Positions 32,496 through 42,406 of a stretch of DNA of 64,000 bases are shown here, in pieces (position 1 is the stretch's first letter; the number at the start of each line of letters is the position of its first letter). The stretch is from NCBI GenBank assembly GCA_910577375.1, contig CAJTLT010000001.1, forward strand, positions 240,952 through 304,951, in the 5' to 3' direction. A program made the translations under genes and the position numbers. The notes beneath the pieces were generated by a model, which was not told the origin of the DNA, ran no database searches, and saw nothing but the letters and a program-made list of their open reading frames with translations. The stretch comes from an uncultured Christensenella sp. GTDB taxonomy: Bacteria > Bacillota > Clostridia > Christensenellales > Borkfalkiaceae.

Positions 32496-35400
32496 GAGAG
32501 AAGATATTAAAAAAGTTCTCGTAATCGGTTCGGGACCGATAGTTATCGGTCAGGCTGCGGAATTCGATTATGCGGGCGCGCAGGCTTGCCGTGTGCTTAA
32601 AGATGCAGGCGTAAATGTTGTTCTTTGCAATTCCAATCCGGCAACGATAATGACGGATAAAGCGCTTGCCGATGAAATTTACCTTGAACCGCTCACCGTC
32701 GATACGTTGAAAAGAATTATTATTAAAGAAAAACCGGATAGTCTTTTGGCTTCTTTGGGCGGACAAACAGGTCTCACCTTAGGCTGTCAACTTGCAAAAA
32801 GCGGATTTTTGGATGAACACGGCGTAAAACTAATCGGCGTAAACCTTGATTCAATTGACAGAGCGGAAGACAGAGAGCTTTTCAAAGAAACTATGCAAAA
32901 GCTCAACCAGCCGGTAGTGCCTTCGGATATCGCTTATACCGTTGAAGAATGCCTTGCAATTGCAGATAAAATAGGTTATCCCGTAATAGTGCGCCCTGCA
33001 TACACGCTTGGCGGCGCAGGCGGAGGTATTGCGCATAACAAAGACGAATTGAAACTGATTTCACACAACGGACTGATGCTTTCGCCTATAACGCAGGTTT
33101 TGATTGAAAAGTATATCGGCGGCTGGAAAGAAATTGAATTTGAAGTTTTGCGTGATGGCGCAGGCAATGTTTTAACGGTTTGTTCAATGGAAAATTTCGA
33201 CCCCGTAGGCGTTCATACGGGGGATTCCATAGTAATTGCGCCGGCAGTAACTCTTTCCGATAAAGAGTATCAAATGCTCAGAACAGCCTCTCTTGATATA
33301 ATTTCCGAACTTAAAATAGAGGGAGGCTGTAATTGTCAGTTTGCTCTTAATCCAGATTCTTTTGAATATTCGGTAATTGAAGTTAATCCCAGAGTTTCGC
33401 GTTCTTCGGCGCTTGCATCGAAAGCGACCGGATATCCCATAGCTAAAGTTGCAACGAAAATTGCGCTCGGTTACACTCTTGACGAGATAAAAAACGACGT
33501 TACAGGTAAAACTTACGCTTGTTTTGAACCCACGCTTGATTATGTTGTAGTAAAACTTCCAAAGTGGCCTTTTGATAAATTCTTGTATGCTCAAAGAAAT
33601 CTCGGTACAAGAATGAAAGCTACGGGTGAAGTGATGGCTATCGGTACAAGCTTTGAAATGGCAATAATGAAGGCTGTCCGCGGCGCGGAAATTTCTTCGG
33701 ATACTCTAAATCTTCCCAAAATAGCGGCTCTCAGCGACGAAGAAATTTATGCCAAATTATCTGACCTTACAGACGAAAGATTGTTTATTGTTTATCAGGC
33801 GATAAAGCGCGGTGTAAGCGTAGACAAAATTTTTGAAATTACAAAAATTGACAGATGGTTTTTAAATAAACTAAAAAATCTTGCTGATTTCGAGGCGGAA
33901 ATAGCAGGAAAAATTTTAACACGCGAACAATATATTAACGGTAAAAAATTCGGCTATCCCGACAGCGCGCTTGAAAAGCTTTCCGGCAACAAGCTCATTA
34001 CTCACAGAAACGCCGTATTTAAAATGGTAGATACTTGCGGTGCGGAATTTTCAGCACAAACGCCGTACTTTTATTCGACTTATGACGAAAAAGAACACGA
34101 CGAGGCAAAACCTTTTGTAAAAAACAGCAAGAAAAAGCGGGTAATCGTTATCGGTTCCGGACCTATACGTATAGGACAAGGTATAGAGTTTGATTATTCT
34201 TCGGTTCATTGTGTTTGGGCATTGAAGAGAATGGGTTACGAGGTTATTATAATAAACAATAATCCTGAAACTGTTTCAACCGATTTCGATACTGCGGATA
34301 GGCTTTATTTTGAAGCGCTTACGCCCGAAGACGTTCAAAACGTTATAGATATAGAAAAACCTTACGGCGTTGTAATAACTTTCGGTGGACAAACGGCGAT
34401 TAAGCTTTGTTCTTACCTTGATAAAAAAGGTATCCGCATACTAGGAACTCCTGCGGACAGCGTAGATTTAGCGGAGGACAGAGAGAGATTTGACGAGTTG
34501 TTGGAACAGTTCGGTATTGCCCGCCCCAAGGGGTTAACCGTAATGAGCAAAGAAGATGCTGTTGCTGCTGCGGAAAAACTCGGATATCCGGTTCTGTTGC
34601 GTCCCTCATACGTTATAGGCGGACAGAATATGACGATTGCTTTCACCCAAAATGATATTGAGCGTTATATGGACGTAATCCTTGCTCAAAAGATTGAAAA
34701 TCCCGTACTTTGTGATAAATATTTAATGGGTACAGAACTTGAAGTAGACGCTATTTCCGACGGCGTAGACGTTCTCATTCCGGGAATTATGCAGCATATT
34801 GAGCGAGCTGGTGTTCATAGCGGAGATTCGATTGCTGTTTATCCCCCTTATAATTTGAGCGACGCGATGCTTAAAAAAGTAGTGGAAATTTCCACAAAAC
34901 TTGCAATTTCACTTAAAACAAAAGGTCTTATTAATATTCAGTATTTAATATATCAGAATGAGCTTTATGTTATAGAGGTTAACCCCAGAGCGTCGCGCAC
35001 AATACCTTATATTTCTAAAGTAACAGGTGTGCCTATGGTTGATTTGGCAACAAAGATTCTGATGGGGGCAAAGCTTAAAAAACTTGGTTTTGGAACGGGG
35101 TTATATCCTAATTCGCCTTATGTGGCGGTTAAAGTTCCCGTGTTCTCATTTGAGAAACTTAATGATGTAAACTCTCAGCTCGGACCTGAAATGAAGTCCA
35201 CGGGTGAAGTGCTCGGTATAGGTAAAACTATAGAAGAGGCGCTGTTTAAAGGTCTTGTTTCCGCAGGGTTCAATATGAAGCACCCAACCAAGCAAAAACC
35301 TGCGGGTATTTATTTCACGATAAACGATCAAGACAAATTTGAAATAGTAAATATTGTTAAAAAGTTTGCTGACCTCGGCTTGAATCTTTACGCAACCAAG

Positions 35401-36498
35401 GGTACGGCTAATGTTATAAGAAGTTTAGGTCTGGAATGTACGGATGTTGCGCGTCTTTCTTCCAATGAAGAAATTTTCAAACTAATGGACGAAGGAAAGG
35501 TGGATTATATCGTCTATACCGGTAAAACAGATATTGAATCCATTTCAAACTATATCAGTATGCACCACCATGCCATTTTGCTTGGAATTACTGTTTTGAC
35601 GTCGCTTGATACCACAAATGCGCTTGCGGACGTTATTGCCGGAAGATATAACGAATTCAATACAGAGCTTGTTGATATAAACAATTTAAGAAAACATAAG
35701 TTAAAGCTCGGATTTTCAAAAATGCACAGCGGCGGAAACGATTATATTTTCTTTAATAACTTTGAAGGAAAGATAACCTGTCCGGAAAGCCTTGCAATAA
35801 ATTTTTCTGACAGACATTATGCAATCGGTGCCGACGGCGTGGTTATGATTGAAAAATCAGATAAAGCCGATGCAAAAGTACGTATATTTAACAGTGACGG
35901 CAGTGAGAGCGGACTTGCGGCTAATCCTATTAGATGCGTGGCAAAATATCTTTTTGATAACCGTCTTGCCAGTGAGCAGTTAACTATCGAAAGCTGTTGC
36001 GGTGTTAAAAAGCTTGCAGTCAATTCTTTTAACGGCAAGGCGAGTTCTGTCAGTATGGATTTAGGTGTTCCTAAATTTGAAACAAATAAAAAGCTTATGC
36101 TTTGCGGAAAAGAATACGATGCAACAGTTGTTAACATCGGAAATTCCCATTGTGTAATTTTTATGGATAAAATAGAAGATGTGGATATTGACGCGCTCGG
36201 GCAGGCACTTTGCGATAGCGGAGTTGTTTCAAGCGGAATTTTTCTTGAATGTGTAAGAGTGGTAAACTCCGTTACCGTAAAAATGCGGGTTTGGGAAAAG
36301 GGTAACGGAGAAACGTTCTCTTGCGGAACTGCGGCGGCAGCCGCTGCGGTTGCTTCCATAGTTAACGGAAGCTGTTCGCAAAATGAAATAATAACGGTTA
36401 AGCTTAAAGGTGGGGATTTATTTGTTAAGTATAGTGAAAACTGCGTCGAACTCGACGGAACCGTTAAACAGTCTTTTGAAGGATTTATTGAAATTTAA
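32488..36498 (+). CDS. carB: Carbamoyl-phosphate synthase large subunit fused to a DapF-like domain
   Basis: Residues 1-~1070 are a complete CarB: two ATP-grasp halves ('VLVIGSGPIVIGQAAEFDYA' ~11-30, 'VIVIGSGPIRIGQGIEFDYS' ~553-572) and the C-terminal MGS-like allosteric domain (~930-1065). Without a stop, residues ~1070-1336 continue as a diaminopimelate epimerase fold (FSKMHSGGNDYIFF, 'DRHYAIGADGVVMI', 'FNSDGSE'). Of the two DapF catalytic cysteines only the second remains (FSCGT, Cys ~1279). The first is Ala (~1144), in LAANPIRC where MCGNGIRC is usual. The ERG loop reads EKG. The DapF part therefore looks catalytically inactive as an epimerase. The fusion is one uninterrupted frame. Confidence 0.93.
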   Translation: MPKREDIKKVLVIGSGPIVIGQAAEFDYAGAQACRVLKDAGVNVVLCNSNPATIMTDKALADEIYLEPLTVDTLKRIIIKEKPDSLLASLGGQTGLTLGCQLAKSGFLDEHGVKLIGVNLDSIDRAEDRELFKETMQKLNQPVVPSDIAYTVEECLAIADKIGYPVIVRPAYTLGGAGGGIAHNKDELKLISHNGLMLSPITQVLIEKYIGGWKEIEFEVLRDGAGNVLTVCSMENFDPVGVHTGDSIVIAPAVTLSDKEYQMLRTASLDIISELKIEGGCNCQFALNPDSFEYSVIEVNPRVSRSSALASKATGYPIAKVATKIALGYTLDEIKNDVTGKTYACFEPTLDYVVVKLPKWPFDKFLYAQRNLGTRMKATGEVMAIGTSFEMAIMKAVRGAEISSDTLNLPKIAALSDEEIYAKLSDLTDERLFIVYQAIKRGVSVDKIFEITKIDRWFLNKLKNLADFEAEIAGKILTREQYINGKKFGYPDSALEKLSGNKLITHRNAVFKMVDTCGAEFSAQTPYFYSTYDEKEHDEAKPFVKNSKKKRVIVIGSGPIRIGQGIEFDYSSVHCVWALKRMGYEVIIINNNPETVSTDFDTADRLYFEALTPEDVQNVIDIEKPYGVVITFGGQTAIKLCSYLDKKGIRILGTPADSVDLAEDRERFDELLEQFGIARPKGLTVMSKEDAVAAAEKLGYPVLLRPSYVIGGQNMTIAFTQNDIERYMDVILAQKIENPVLCDKYLMGTELEVDAISDGVDVLIPGIMQHIERAGVHSGDSIAVYPPYNLSDAMLKKVVEISTKLAISLKTKGLINIQYLIYQNELYVIEVNPRASRTIPYISKVTGVPMVDLATKILMGAKLKKLGFGTGLYPNSPYVAVKVPVFSFEKLNDVNSQLGPEMKSTGEVLGIGKTIEEALFKGLVSAGFNMKHPTKQKPAGIYFTINDQDKFEIVNIVKKFADLGLNLYATKGTANVIRSLGLECTDVARLSSNEEIFKLMDEGKVDYIVYTGKTDIESISNYISMHHHAILLGITVLTSLDTTNALADVIAGRYNEFNTELVDINNLRKHKLKLGFSKMHSGGNDYIFFNNFEGKITCPESLAINFSDRHYAIGADGVVMIEKSDKADAKVRIFNSDGSESGLAANPIRCVAKYLFDNRLASEQLTIESCCGVKKLAVNSFNGKASSVSMDLGVPKFETNKKLMLCGKEYDATVVNIGNSHCVIFMDKIEDVDIDALGQALCDSGVVSSGIFLECVRVVNSVTVKMRVWEKGNGETFSCGTAAAAAAVASIVNGSCSQNEIITVKLKGGDLFVKYSENCVELDGTVKQSFEGFIEI

Positions 36499-37625
36499 TG
36501 ATTTATCTTGATAACGCGGCAACAACTAAGCCGGACAGCGAGTGCTTGAAGTCAACCGAAAAGTATCTTATAAGTGAATTTTATAATCCATCCGCCCTTT
36601 ATAAGGGCGGATATGGTTTACAATCCGAATTGCGAGAAACAAGAAAAAATATTATTTCTTTAATTGCAGACCCTGAAAATTTTGAACTTATTTTTACTTC
36701 CTGCGGAACAGAAGCCGATAATCAGGCTGTTTTTGGCGGAGGTAAACGCGGTAACGTTGTTACAACCGAAGGGGAGCATTCGGCAATTTATTCTACTGTT
36801 TGCGAGTTAAAACAACGCGGGATAGAGGTAAGATTTGCTAAGCTTAATTCTGACGGAAGCGTAAACATAGAGCATCTTTTGAGCTTAATAGACGAGAAAA
36901 CTTCGCTTGTTTCCGTGATTCATGTAAGCAACGAAACGGGCATTGTGAATCCTATTGCAGAAATCGCAAAAAAAGTTAAATTAAAGAATAAATTTGCGCT
37001 TTTTCACTCTGATGGTGTTCAGGCTTTCGGTAAAATTCCATTTAGACTTGCAAAAGATATTGATATGTATTCTGTAAGCGCGCATAAAATCGGAGGAATT
37101 AAGGGCATCGGTGCATTATTTAAGCGTAAAAACCTTGTAATTAAGCCGTATATTTATGGTGGCGGGCAAGAACAAGGATTGAGGAGCGGCACTGAAAATG
37201 TTTTCGGTATTAAGAATTTTGAGTTTGCTGTGTTAAAAAAATATGAAAATATTACTAATAACTATAGTAATGTAGCAAAATTACACGATTTAATGCTTAA
37301 AAAGCTTGATAAAACTTTATTTACTGTTCTTTCCGGTGAGAATTGTTCGCCGTATATTTTAAGTGTAAGCGCGAAAGGTTTGCGTGGTGAAACGATTTTA
37401 CATGAGGCAGATGATAATGGACTTATAATAGGTACAGGTTCGGCGTGTTCTTCAAATGAAAAAAAGAGGTATTCACGTGTGATTTTGGCTTGCGGATATA
37501 GTGAAGCAATTGCCGATGGAGTTTTAAGACTTAGTTTTTCAAGTGAAACTACTGAAAGCGAAGTATTAATGGCTGCGGGAATTTTAAACAAAATCGTTGC
37601 CGAAAGAAAAGAAAAAATGGCTTAA
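36498..37625 (+). CDS. Cysteine desulfurase (NifS/IscS family)
   Basis: A PLP enzyme that takes sulfur from cysteine as a protein persulfide. The 375 residues start MIYLDNAATTKPDSECL. The PLP lysine is in SVSAHKIGGIKG (~194-205) and the persulfide cysteine in GTGSACSSNEKK (~312-323). The length and the GSACSS motif fit group I NifS/IscS. The ATG overlaps the carB stop by one base and thiI follows by 2 bases. It is therefore the likely sulfur donor for ThiI in 4-thiouridine synthesis, rather than a dedicated Fe-S machine. Confidence 0.93.
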   Translation: MIYLDNAATTKPDSECLKSTEKYLISEFYNPSALYKGGYGLQSELRETRKNIISLIADPENFELIFTSCGTEADNQAVFGGGKRGNVVTTEGEHSAIYSTVCELKQRGIEVRFAKLNSDGSVNIEHLLSLIDEKTSLVSVIHVSNETGIVNPIAEIAKKVKLKNKFALFHSDGVQAFGKIPFRLAKDIDMYSVSAHKIGGIKGIGALFKRKNLVIKPYIYGGGQEQGLRSGTENVFGIKNFEFAVLKKYENITNNYSNVAKLHDLMLKKLDKTLFTVLSGENCSPYILSVSAKGLRGETILHEADDNGLIIGTGSACSSNEKKRYSRVILACGYSEAIADGVLRLSFSSETTESEVLMAAGILNKIVAERKEKMA

Positions 37626-37627
37626 TT

Positions 37628-38782
37628 ATGGAAAAAGTTATTATTGTAAGATATTCTGAAATACATTTGAAAGGTAAAAACCGCGGTTATTTCGAGAGAG
37701 TTTTAATACTCAATATGGAAAAATCCCTAAAAGGGTTAAAGCATGAGATTAAACGTCAAAGCGGAAGATATATTGTTGAGGGGTTTGAAGAACAGGAAAC
37801 CGAGAATATAATTTCACGGCTTAAAAGAGTGTTCGGTATACATTCTTTGAGTATTGCTTTGCGCGTGGAAACGGATTTAGAAGAAATTTTCAAAGCCGCA
37901 AAATCCGTATGTTCGGAATACGGAAAATTTAAAGTTTCAGCGCACCGTGCCGATAAAAATTTTGCGTTAAATTCAATGCAGATAAACGCCGAAATAGGCG
38001 GCAGACTTTTAAGCTGTCTCAAAAATCTTACGGTGGACGTACACAATCCGGATTTTATTGTGAATATTGATGTGCGAGAAAACGGCACTACGCTTATTTT
38101 TAATGAATTTTTCAAAGGCGCGGGCGGTATGCCTGTTGGAACTTCAGGTAAAGGGATGTTGTTGATTTCGGGGGGGATTGACAGCCCCGTTGCGGGTCAT
38201 ATGATTGCAAAGCGCGGTATGCAGATTGACTGTATTCATTATCACAGTTATCCGTATACCAATATGCAAGCGCGTGATAAAGTCATCGAATTAGCAAAAG
38301 TGCTGTCTAAATACACTTGCGGAACAAAGCTTAATATAATATCGGTAACGCATATTCAGGAAGAAATTCATAAAAAATGCAACGGCGAATATATGGTTAC
38401 GCTTTTAAGGCGTTTTATGATGCGGATTGCCGAAAGAATAGCCAAGAAAATCGGTGCACAATGCTTGATAACCGGTGAAAGTTTGGGGCAGGTTGCAAGC
38501 CAAACGGTGGAAGGAATGGCTTCTTCAAACAGCGTAGTTAAAGAACTTCCTGTTTTGCGACCTTTATGCGGTTTTGATAAAGACGAAATAATTGAACGCA
38601 GCCGTGATATGGGCGCTTATGAAATTTCAATTCAACCTTTTGAAGACTGTTGTACTGTATTTTTACCGAAACATCCCGTAATTAAGCCGTCGCTTGTGAA
38701 TGTGCTTGAAGAAGAAAGTAAACTTGATGTTGAAAGTCTTTTAAATGAAGCGTTATCAACTCATGAGGTAATCTGCTTATAA
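37628..38782 (+). CDS. thiI: tRNA 4-thiouridine synthetase ThiI
   Basis: ThiI activates U8 of tRNA with ATP and accepts sulfur to form 4-thiouridine. At 384 residues it has an N-terminal ferredoxin-like domain and a THUMP domain (~60-165), then the PP-loop pyrophosphatase motif LLISGGIDSPVAGHM (~178-192). 'TGESLGQVASQT' lies near residue 287. The C-terminal rhodanese domain of E. coli ThiI is absent, as in most Firmicutes, where a NifS-like partner (the preceding gene) delivers sulfur. Its stop codon overlaps the end of the convergent class A PBP gene by six bases. Confidence 0.96.
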   Translation: MEKVIIVRYSEIHLKGKNRGYFERVLILNMEKSLKGLKHEIKRQSGRYIVEGFEEQETENIISRLKRVFGIHSLSIALRVETDLEEIFKAAKSVCSEYGKFKVSAHRADKNFALNSMQINAEIGGRLLSCLKNLTVDVHNPDFIVNIDVRENGTTLIFNEFFKGAGGMPVGTSGKGMLLISGGIDSPVAGHMIAKRGMQIDCIHYHSYPYTNMQARDKVIELAKVLSKYTCGTKLNIISVTHIQEEIHKKCNGEYMVTLLRRFMMRIAERIAKKIGAQCLITGESLGQVASQTVEGMASSNSVVKELPVLRPLCGFDKDEIIERSRDMGAYEISIQPFEDCCTVFLPKHPVIKPSLVNVLEEESKLDVESLLNEALSTHEVICL

Positions 38783-40999
38783 ATTAAACCAGTCTTTTTC
38801 CGCAATATCGGGTATTTTTACCTGCGGAGAAGAGTTGTCATTATTTATACTTATCGGCGGCAAGGGAATTTCCTTGCCGTATATTCTATTTTCATCGTTA
38901 GAAAAATAAGGCGTAACAGTATATATATAGTTTCCCTCATTAGGGTGGTCTTTTATGGTTTTAATCCATTTTCCATCGTAAACCACTTCAAACTTATCGT
39001 TTTTGTAGCGTTTTATAAGATATGAATAGTACTTTGTCTGGCATAATTCAATAATTATTTCTCCGTTTTTTGCGGAAAACGTTGGATTTTGTATGCTTGG
39101 GCAAGAAAATCTGCTACTGATTTCTTTAGGTTCATTACCGCTTAAAACTTTAACGGAAAGTTTATTGAGTTTAGGGGATAGCTCATCTGCGATAATAATT
39201 TTATTGTTTGTATAATATTCTTCAGCGTCAATTTCAATTTGTGTTATACCGCTTGTCACGTCTAAATTTTTTGGCAAATATTTGGTATATAGATTTTGAT
39301 ATATATATTTAACGTATCCGCAACAATTTCCGCCGCCTGTAATATTCAATTTTTTATTGTTTTTATCGCCGAGCCAAACACAAACGCAGTGTTCGCTTGT
39401 ATAGCTTATTGCGTATGCGTCGGTATTTCCTTCATCCGTTCCGCAAGTTCCTGTTTTTGCCGCAATGTCATAGGGGAGAGATGAAAGTTTTTTTGCCGTT
39501 CCGCTTTCGGAAGTTTGCAAAAGAGTCTCGTTCATAAGTGAACATACTCCTTCAGAGAATACTCGGTTTTGTGAAGTTTGTTCCTTATAAATAGTTTTTC
39601 CGTTTTTAGACTGGATTTCTTTAATAAACCGTGACGGAGAATAGATTCCGCCGTTTTGAAATATTGAATATCTGTCTGCTATATCTTTAAGGCTCATACC
39701 GTGTTTCATACCGCCTAATGCAAGCGATAAGTTTTTTTCATCATCTTCAAGCGAGACATTCATTCTGGTAAGATATTTTTCCGCGGTTTTCATTGTTAAA
39801 GAATTTAAAGTTTTAACTGCGGGAACATTATAGCTGTTTTTCAGACTTTCAGTCACGGTAACGTAACCGTGATATTTTTTATCAAAATTTTCAGGCGAAT
39901 AGCCGTTAAAATTTACTTTTTCGTCCAAAATGCGGGTAAACGGACTTAAAATTCTTTCTTCCATAGCTGGCGCATAAACGAAAATAGGTTTAACGGTTGA
40001 CGCGGGTTGCCGCTTTGCTCCGCTGATTGTGGATTTATAGGCGTTGACGCCGCCGTTTGAAGAAGTTACGATTACAGAGTTATCACATTCAAACGAAAGG
40101 TTTTCAACGGTATTTTGCAAATTTGAGTTAAGATAGGTTTTTATGATACATCCGTCTGCAAGGTCATAAACATTTATATCCAGTTCTTCAAGTTCATTAA
40201 AAACTGCGCTTATATAATCGGCATTTTTACCAGTGGTCTGTTGTTTTTTTGCGTTTAAAGGTAAGCTTTTTGCTTTTTCATATTCATATTTATCTATAAA
40301 ACCGCAATTGAGCATTGCTTCAAGTACGGTATTGCGCTTTTTGAGGCTCTTTTCGGGATTTTTAAAAGGTGAGTAGTTGTTCGGCGAAGTCAAAAGACCG
40401 ACAAGAGTAGCGCTTTCGGTCAAATTTAAATCCTCCGCTTTTTTATCAAAATAAAATTCGGCTGCGCTTTGTAATCCGTAGCAGTTATGACCGAAATAAA
40501 TTGTGTTTAAATACATTTCGAGTATTTCGTTCTTTGAATACTCTCGTTCAAGCTGTTTTGTCAGTTTTATTTCGTTAAGCTTTCTTTTTATCGTTTTATC
40601 CTGTGAAAGGTGAGTATTTTTTATAAGCTGTTGGCTTATTGTGGAAGCGCCTTCTTTAAATGACCCGTAAATTATATTTTTGTATAACGCTTTAAACATT
40701 CTTTTATAATTTAAGCCGTTGTGTTTAAAGAAATTTCTGTCTTCTGAAGCAATAAATGCATTTATGCAGTTTTTGTTTAAATCTTCTATTTTTACGCTTT
40801 TATGTTTATTTGAAACAGAAGCGCTTATAACTTCGTTTCCTTCGTCGTCAATAATTACGATATTTTGGTTGGGATTTAAAAGCTTGTTTTTGTTTAGCTT
40901 TGCGTCCTTGGTTATTACTATATAGGTTATAAAAAGAGAAGCGGCAACAACAGTTAAACTTAAAACGATGATTAAACTGACTTTGAGAAATGTTTTCAT
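38777..40999 (-). CDS. Class A penicillin-binding protein (bifunctional)
   Basis: A membrane-anchored enzyme with glycosyltransferase and D,D-transpeptidase activities for peptidoglycan synthesis. The 740 residues start with a TM helix (~7-28). The GT51 domain has 'ASEDRNFFKHNGLNYKRM' near 85-102 and 'EGASTISQQLIKN' (~117-129). The transpeptidase has SxxK as STVK (~336), SxN as SYN (~388) and KTGT (~513). The last ~130 residues look like a fibronectin-III-type domain. No Shine-Dalgarno lies before the ATG. It is divergent from miaB and convergent with thiI. Confidence 0.95.
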   Translation of the reverse strand: MKTFLKVSLIIVLSLTVVAASLFITYIVITKDAKLNKNKLLNPNQNIVIIDDEGNEVISASVSNKHKSVKIEDLNKNCINAFIASEDRNFFKHNGLNYKRMFKALYKNIIYGSFKEGASTISQQLIKNTHLSQDKTIKRKLNEIKLTKQLEREYSKNEILEMYLNTIYFGHNCYGLQSAAEFYFDKKAEDLNLTESATLVGLLTSPNNYSPFKNPEKSLKKRNTVLEAMLNCGFIDKYEYEKAKSLPLNAKKQQTTGKNADYISAVFNELEELDINVYDLADGCIIKTYLNSNLQNTVENLSFECDNSVIVTSSNGGVNAYKSTISGAKRQPASTVKPIFVYAPAMEERILSPFTRILDEKVNFNGYSPENFDKKYHGYVTVTESLKNSYNVPAVKTLNSLTMKTAEKYLTRMNVSLEDDEKNLSLALGGMKHGMSLKDIADRYSIFQNGGIYSPSRFIKEIQSKNGKTIYKEQTSQNRVFSEGVCSLMNETLLQTSESGTAKKLSSLPYDIAAKTGTCGTDEGNTDAYAISYTSEHCVCVWLGDKNNKKLNITGGGNCCGYVKYIYQNLYTKYLPKNLDVTSGITQIEIDAEEYYTNNKIIIADELSPKLNKLSVKVLSGNEPKEISSRFSCPSIQNPTFSAKNGEIIIELCQTKYYSYLIKRYKNDKFEVVYDGKWIKTIKDHPNEGNYIYTVTPYFSNDENRIYGKEIPLPPISINNDNSSPQVKIPDIAEKDWFNL

Positions 41000-41036
41000 T
41001 TCAAATAGTATTTATAAAATTTAATTATTGTTGCAA

Positions 41037-41062
41037 ATTTTATTGAAAAATTTTATTGAAAA
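41037..41062. repeat. Tandem 13-bp duplication between the PBP gene and miaB
   Basis: ATTTTATTGAAAA occurs twice in direct succession (41037-41049 and 41050-41062). Each copy contains TTGAAA. The first copy is spaced 17 bp from a TATACT (41066-41071), so the duplication may affect promoter placement for miaB. Confidence 0.7.
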
Positions 41063-41082
41063 TTATATACTTAGGAAGTATT

Positions 41083-42396
41083 ATGGCTAAATTTTATCAC
41101 ATAACAACATACGGTTGTCAGATGAATGTACACGAATCGGAGAAAATAGCCGGGCTTTTAAGCGAGCTTGGTTATGAAAGCTGTACTTCTATTGAAGACG
41201 CCGATATTGCGGTTTTTAATACTTGTTGTATAAGGGAAAACGCGGAAAACCATGCGTTCGGCAATATCGGAATGTTGAAAAAACTTAAAGCGCAGAAAAA
41301 AAATATGATTATTGCTGTTGGCGGTTGTCTTACCCAGCAGATAGGAAAAGCGGATGTTCTGCATAAAAAATTTCCGTACGTTGATATAATTTTCGGCACG
41401 CATAATCTTGGAAGATTAAAAGATTACATACTAAAAAAACAGTCGCAAAAAAAGGCTGTAATTGAAATTAATGATGACGACGGCAAAGTTTATGAAGAAG
41501 TAAAATCTTTGCGAACAAGTTACCCTAATGTATGGATTAATATTACTTACGGTTGCAATAACTTCTGCACTTATTGCATAGTTCCTTATGTTCGCGGTCG
41601 GGAAAGAAGCAGAAAAAGTTCGGATATAATCGCAGAGGCGAAGGAACTTATATCGCTCGGATATAAAGAAATTACTCTTTTGGGGCAAAATGTAAATTCA
41701 TACGGTAACGGCACGGAAGAAATTTCGTTTCCTGAATTGCTTGAAAAAATTGCTTCTCTTGAAGGTAAATTCAGGCTTAGATTTATGACAAGCCACCCGA
41801 AAGATTTTTCGGAAGCGCTTGCCAAGGTTATTGCGGAAAATCCTAAAATCTGTAATGCCGTGCATTTGCCTGTGCAAAGCGGTTCGGATGCTGTTTTAAA
41901 GGCAATGAACAGGCGGTATAGTTCTGCTGATTATTTAAAAAAAGTTGAAATTCTAAAGAAATATGTTCCGGATTGTGCGGTAACAACTGATTTAATAGTG
42001 GGGTTTCCAAACGAAACAGAGGAAGACTTTAAAGCCACTTTATCGCTTGTTGAAAAAGTTGGATTTGCTTCGGCGTTTTCTTTCGTATATTCCAAGCGTG
42101 ACGGCACTGTTGCTGCAAAAATGGAAGGGCAGATTTCAGAAGAAGTTTCAAGAAGGCGCATAATGGAACTTATTGCGCTTGTTAATTCGCAAACCCGTGA
42201 ACAGTCAAAAAAATACATAGGCAAAACTGTGGAAATTCTTTGCGAGGATTACGACAAAAAGAAAAAAATGTATCTCGGGCGTGACGAATACGGGAGAATG
42301 GTATATTTTGAAAGTGATACAGATTTAATCGGTGAATTTGTAAACGTAAAAATAGACGGCGCAAACGGTATTTCGCTTTCGGGTAAAGTTATTTAA
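41083..42396 (+). CDS. miaB: tRNA-2-methylthio-N6-isopentenyladenosine37 synthase MiaB
   Basis: A radical-SAM methylthiotransferase that modifies A37 after MiaA has isopentenylated it. AGGA lies 6 bases before ATG 41083, giving 437 residues; an in-frame TTG at 41056 is less likely. The N-terminal UPF0004 domain has 'HITTYGCQMNVHESEKIAG' (~6-24) and further cysteines (~46, ~80). The radical-SAM motif is CNNFCTYCIVPYVRGRE (~157-173), and a C-terminal TRAM domain follows. The YGCQMN and YVRGRE signatures are diagnostic. It opens a miaB-mutS-mutL-miaA operon. Confidence 0.96.
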   Translation: MAKFYHITTYGCQMNVHESEKIAGLLSELGYESCTSIEDADIAVFNTCCIRENAENHAFGNIGMLKKLKAQKKNMIIAVGGCLTQQIGKADVLHKKFPYVDIIFGTHNLGRLKDYILKKQSQKKAVIEINDDDGKVYEEVKSLRTSYPNVWINITYGCNNFCTYCIVPYVRGRERSRKSSDIIAEAKELISLGYKEITLLGQNVNSYGNGTEEISFPELLEKIASLEGKFRLRFMTSHPKDFSEALAKVIAENPKICNAVHLPVQSGSDAVLKAMNRRYSSADYLKKVEILKKYVPDCAVTTDLIVGFPNETEEDFKATLSLVEKVGFASAFSFVYSKRDGTVAAKMEGQISEEVSRRRIMELIALVNSQTREQSKKYIGKTVEILCEDYDKKKKMYLGRDEYGRMVYFESDTDLIGEFVNVKIDGANGISLSGKVI

Positions 42397-42406
42397 GGGG
42401 ATAAAA

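Noticed and set aside
35817..36359. Minus-strand ORF opposite the DapF-like domain, low complexity
   Set aside because: Its composition mirrors the alanine-rich sense strand (AAAAAA); the sense frame is clearly homologous to DapF.
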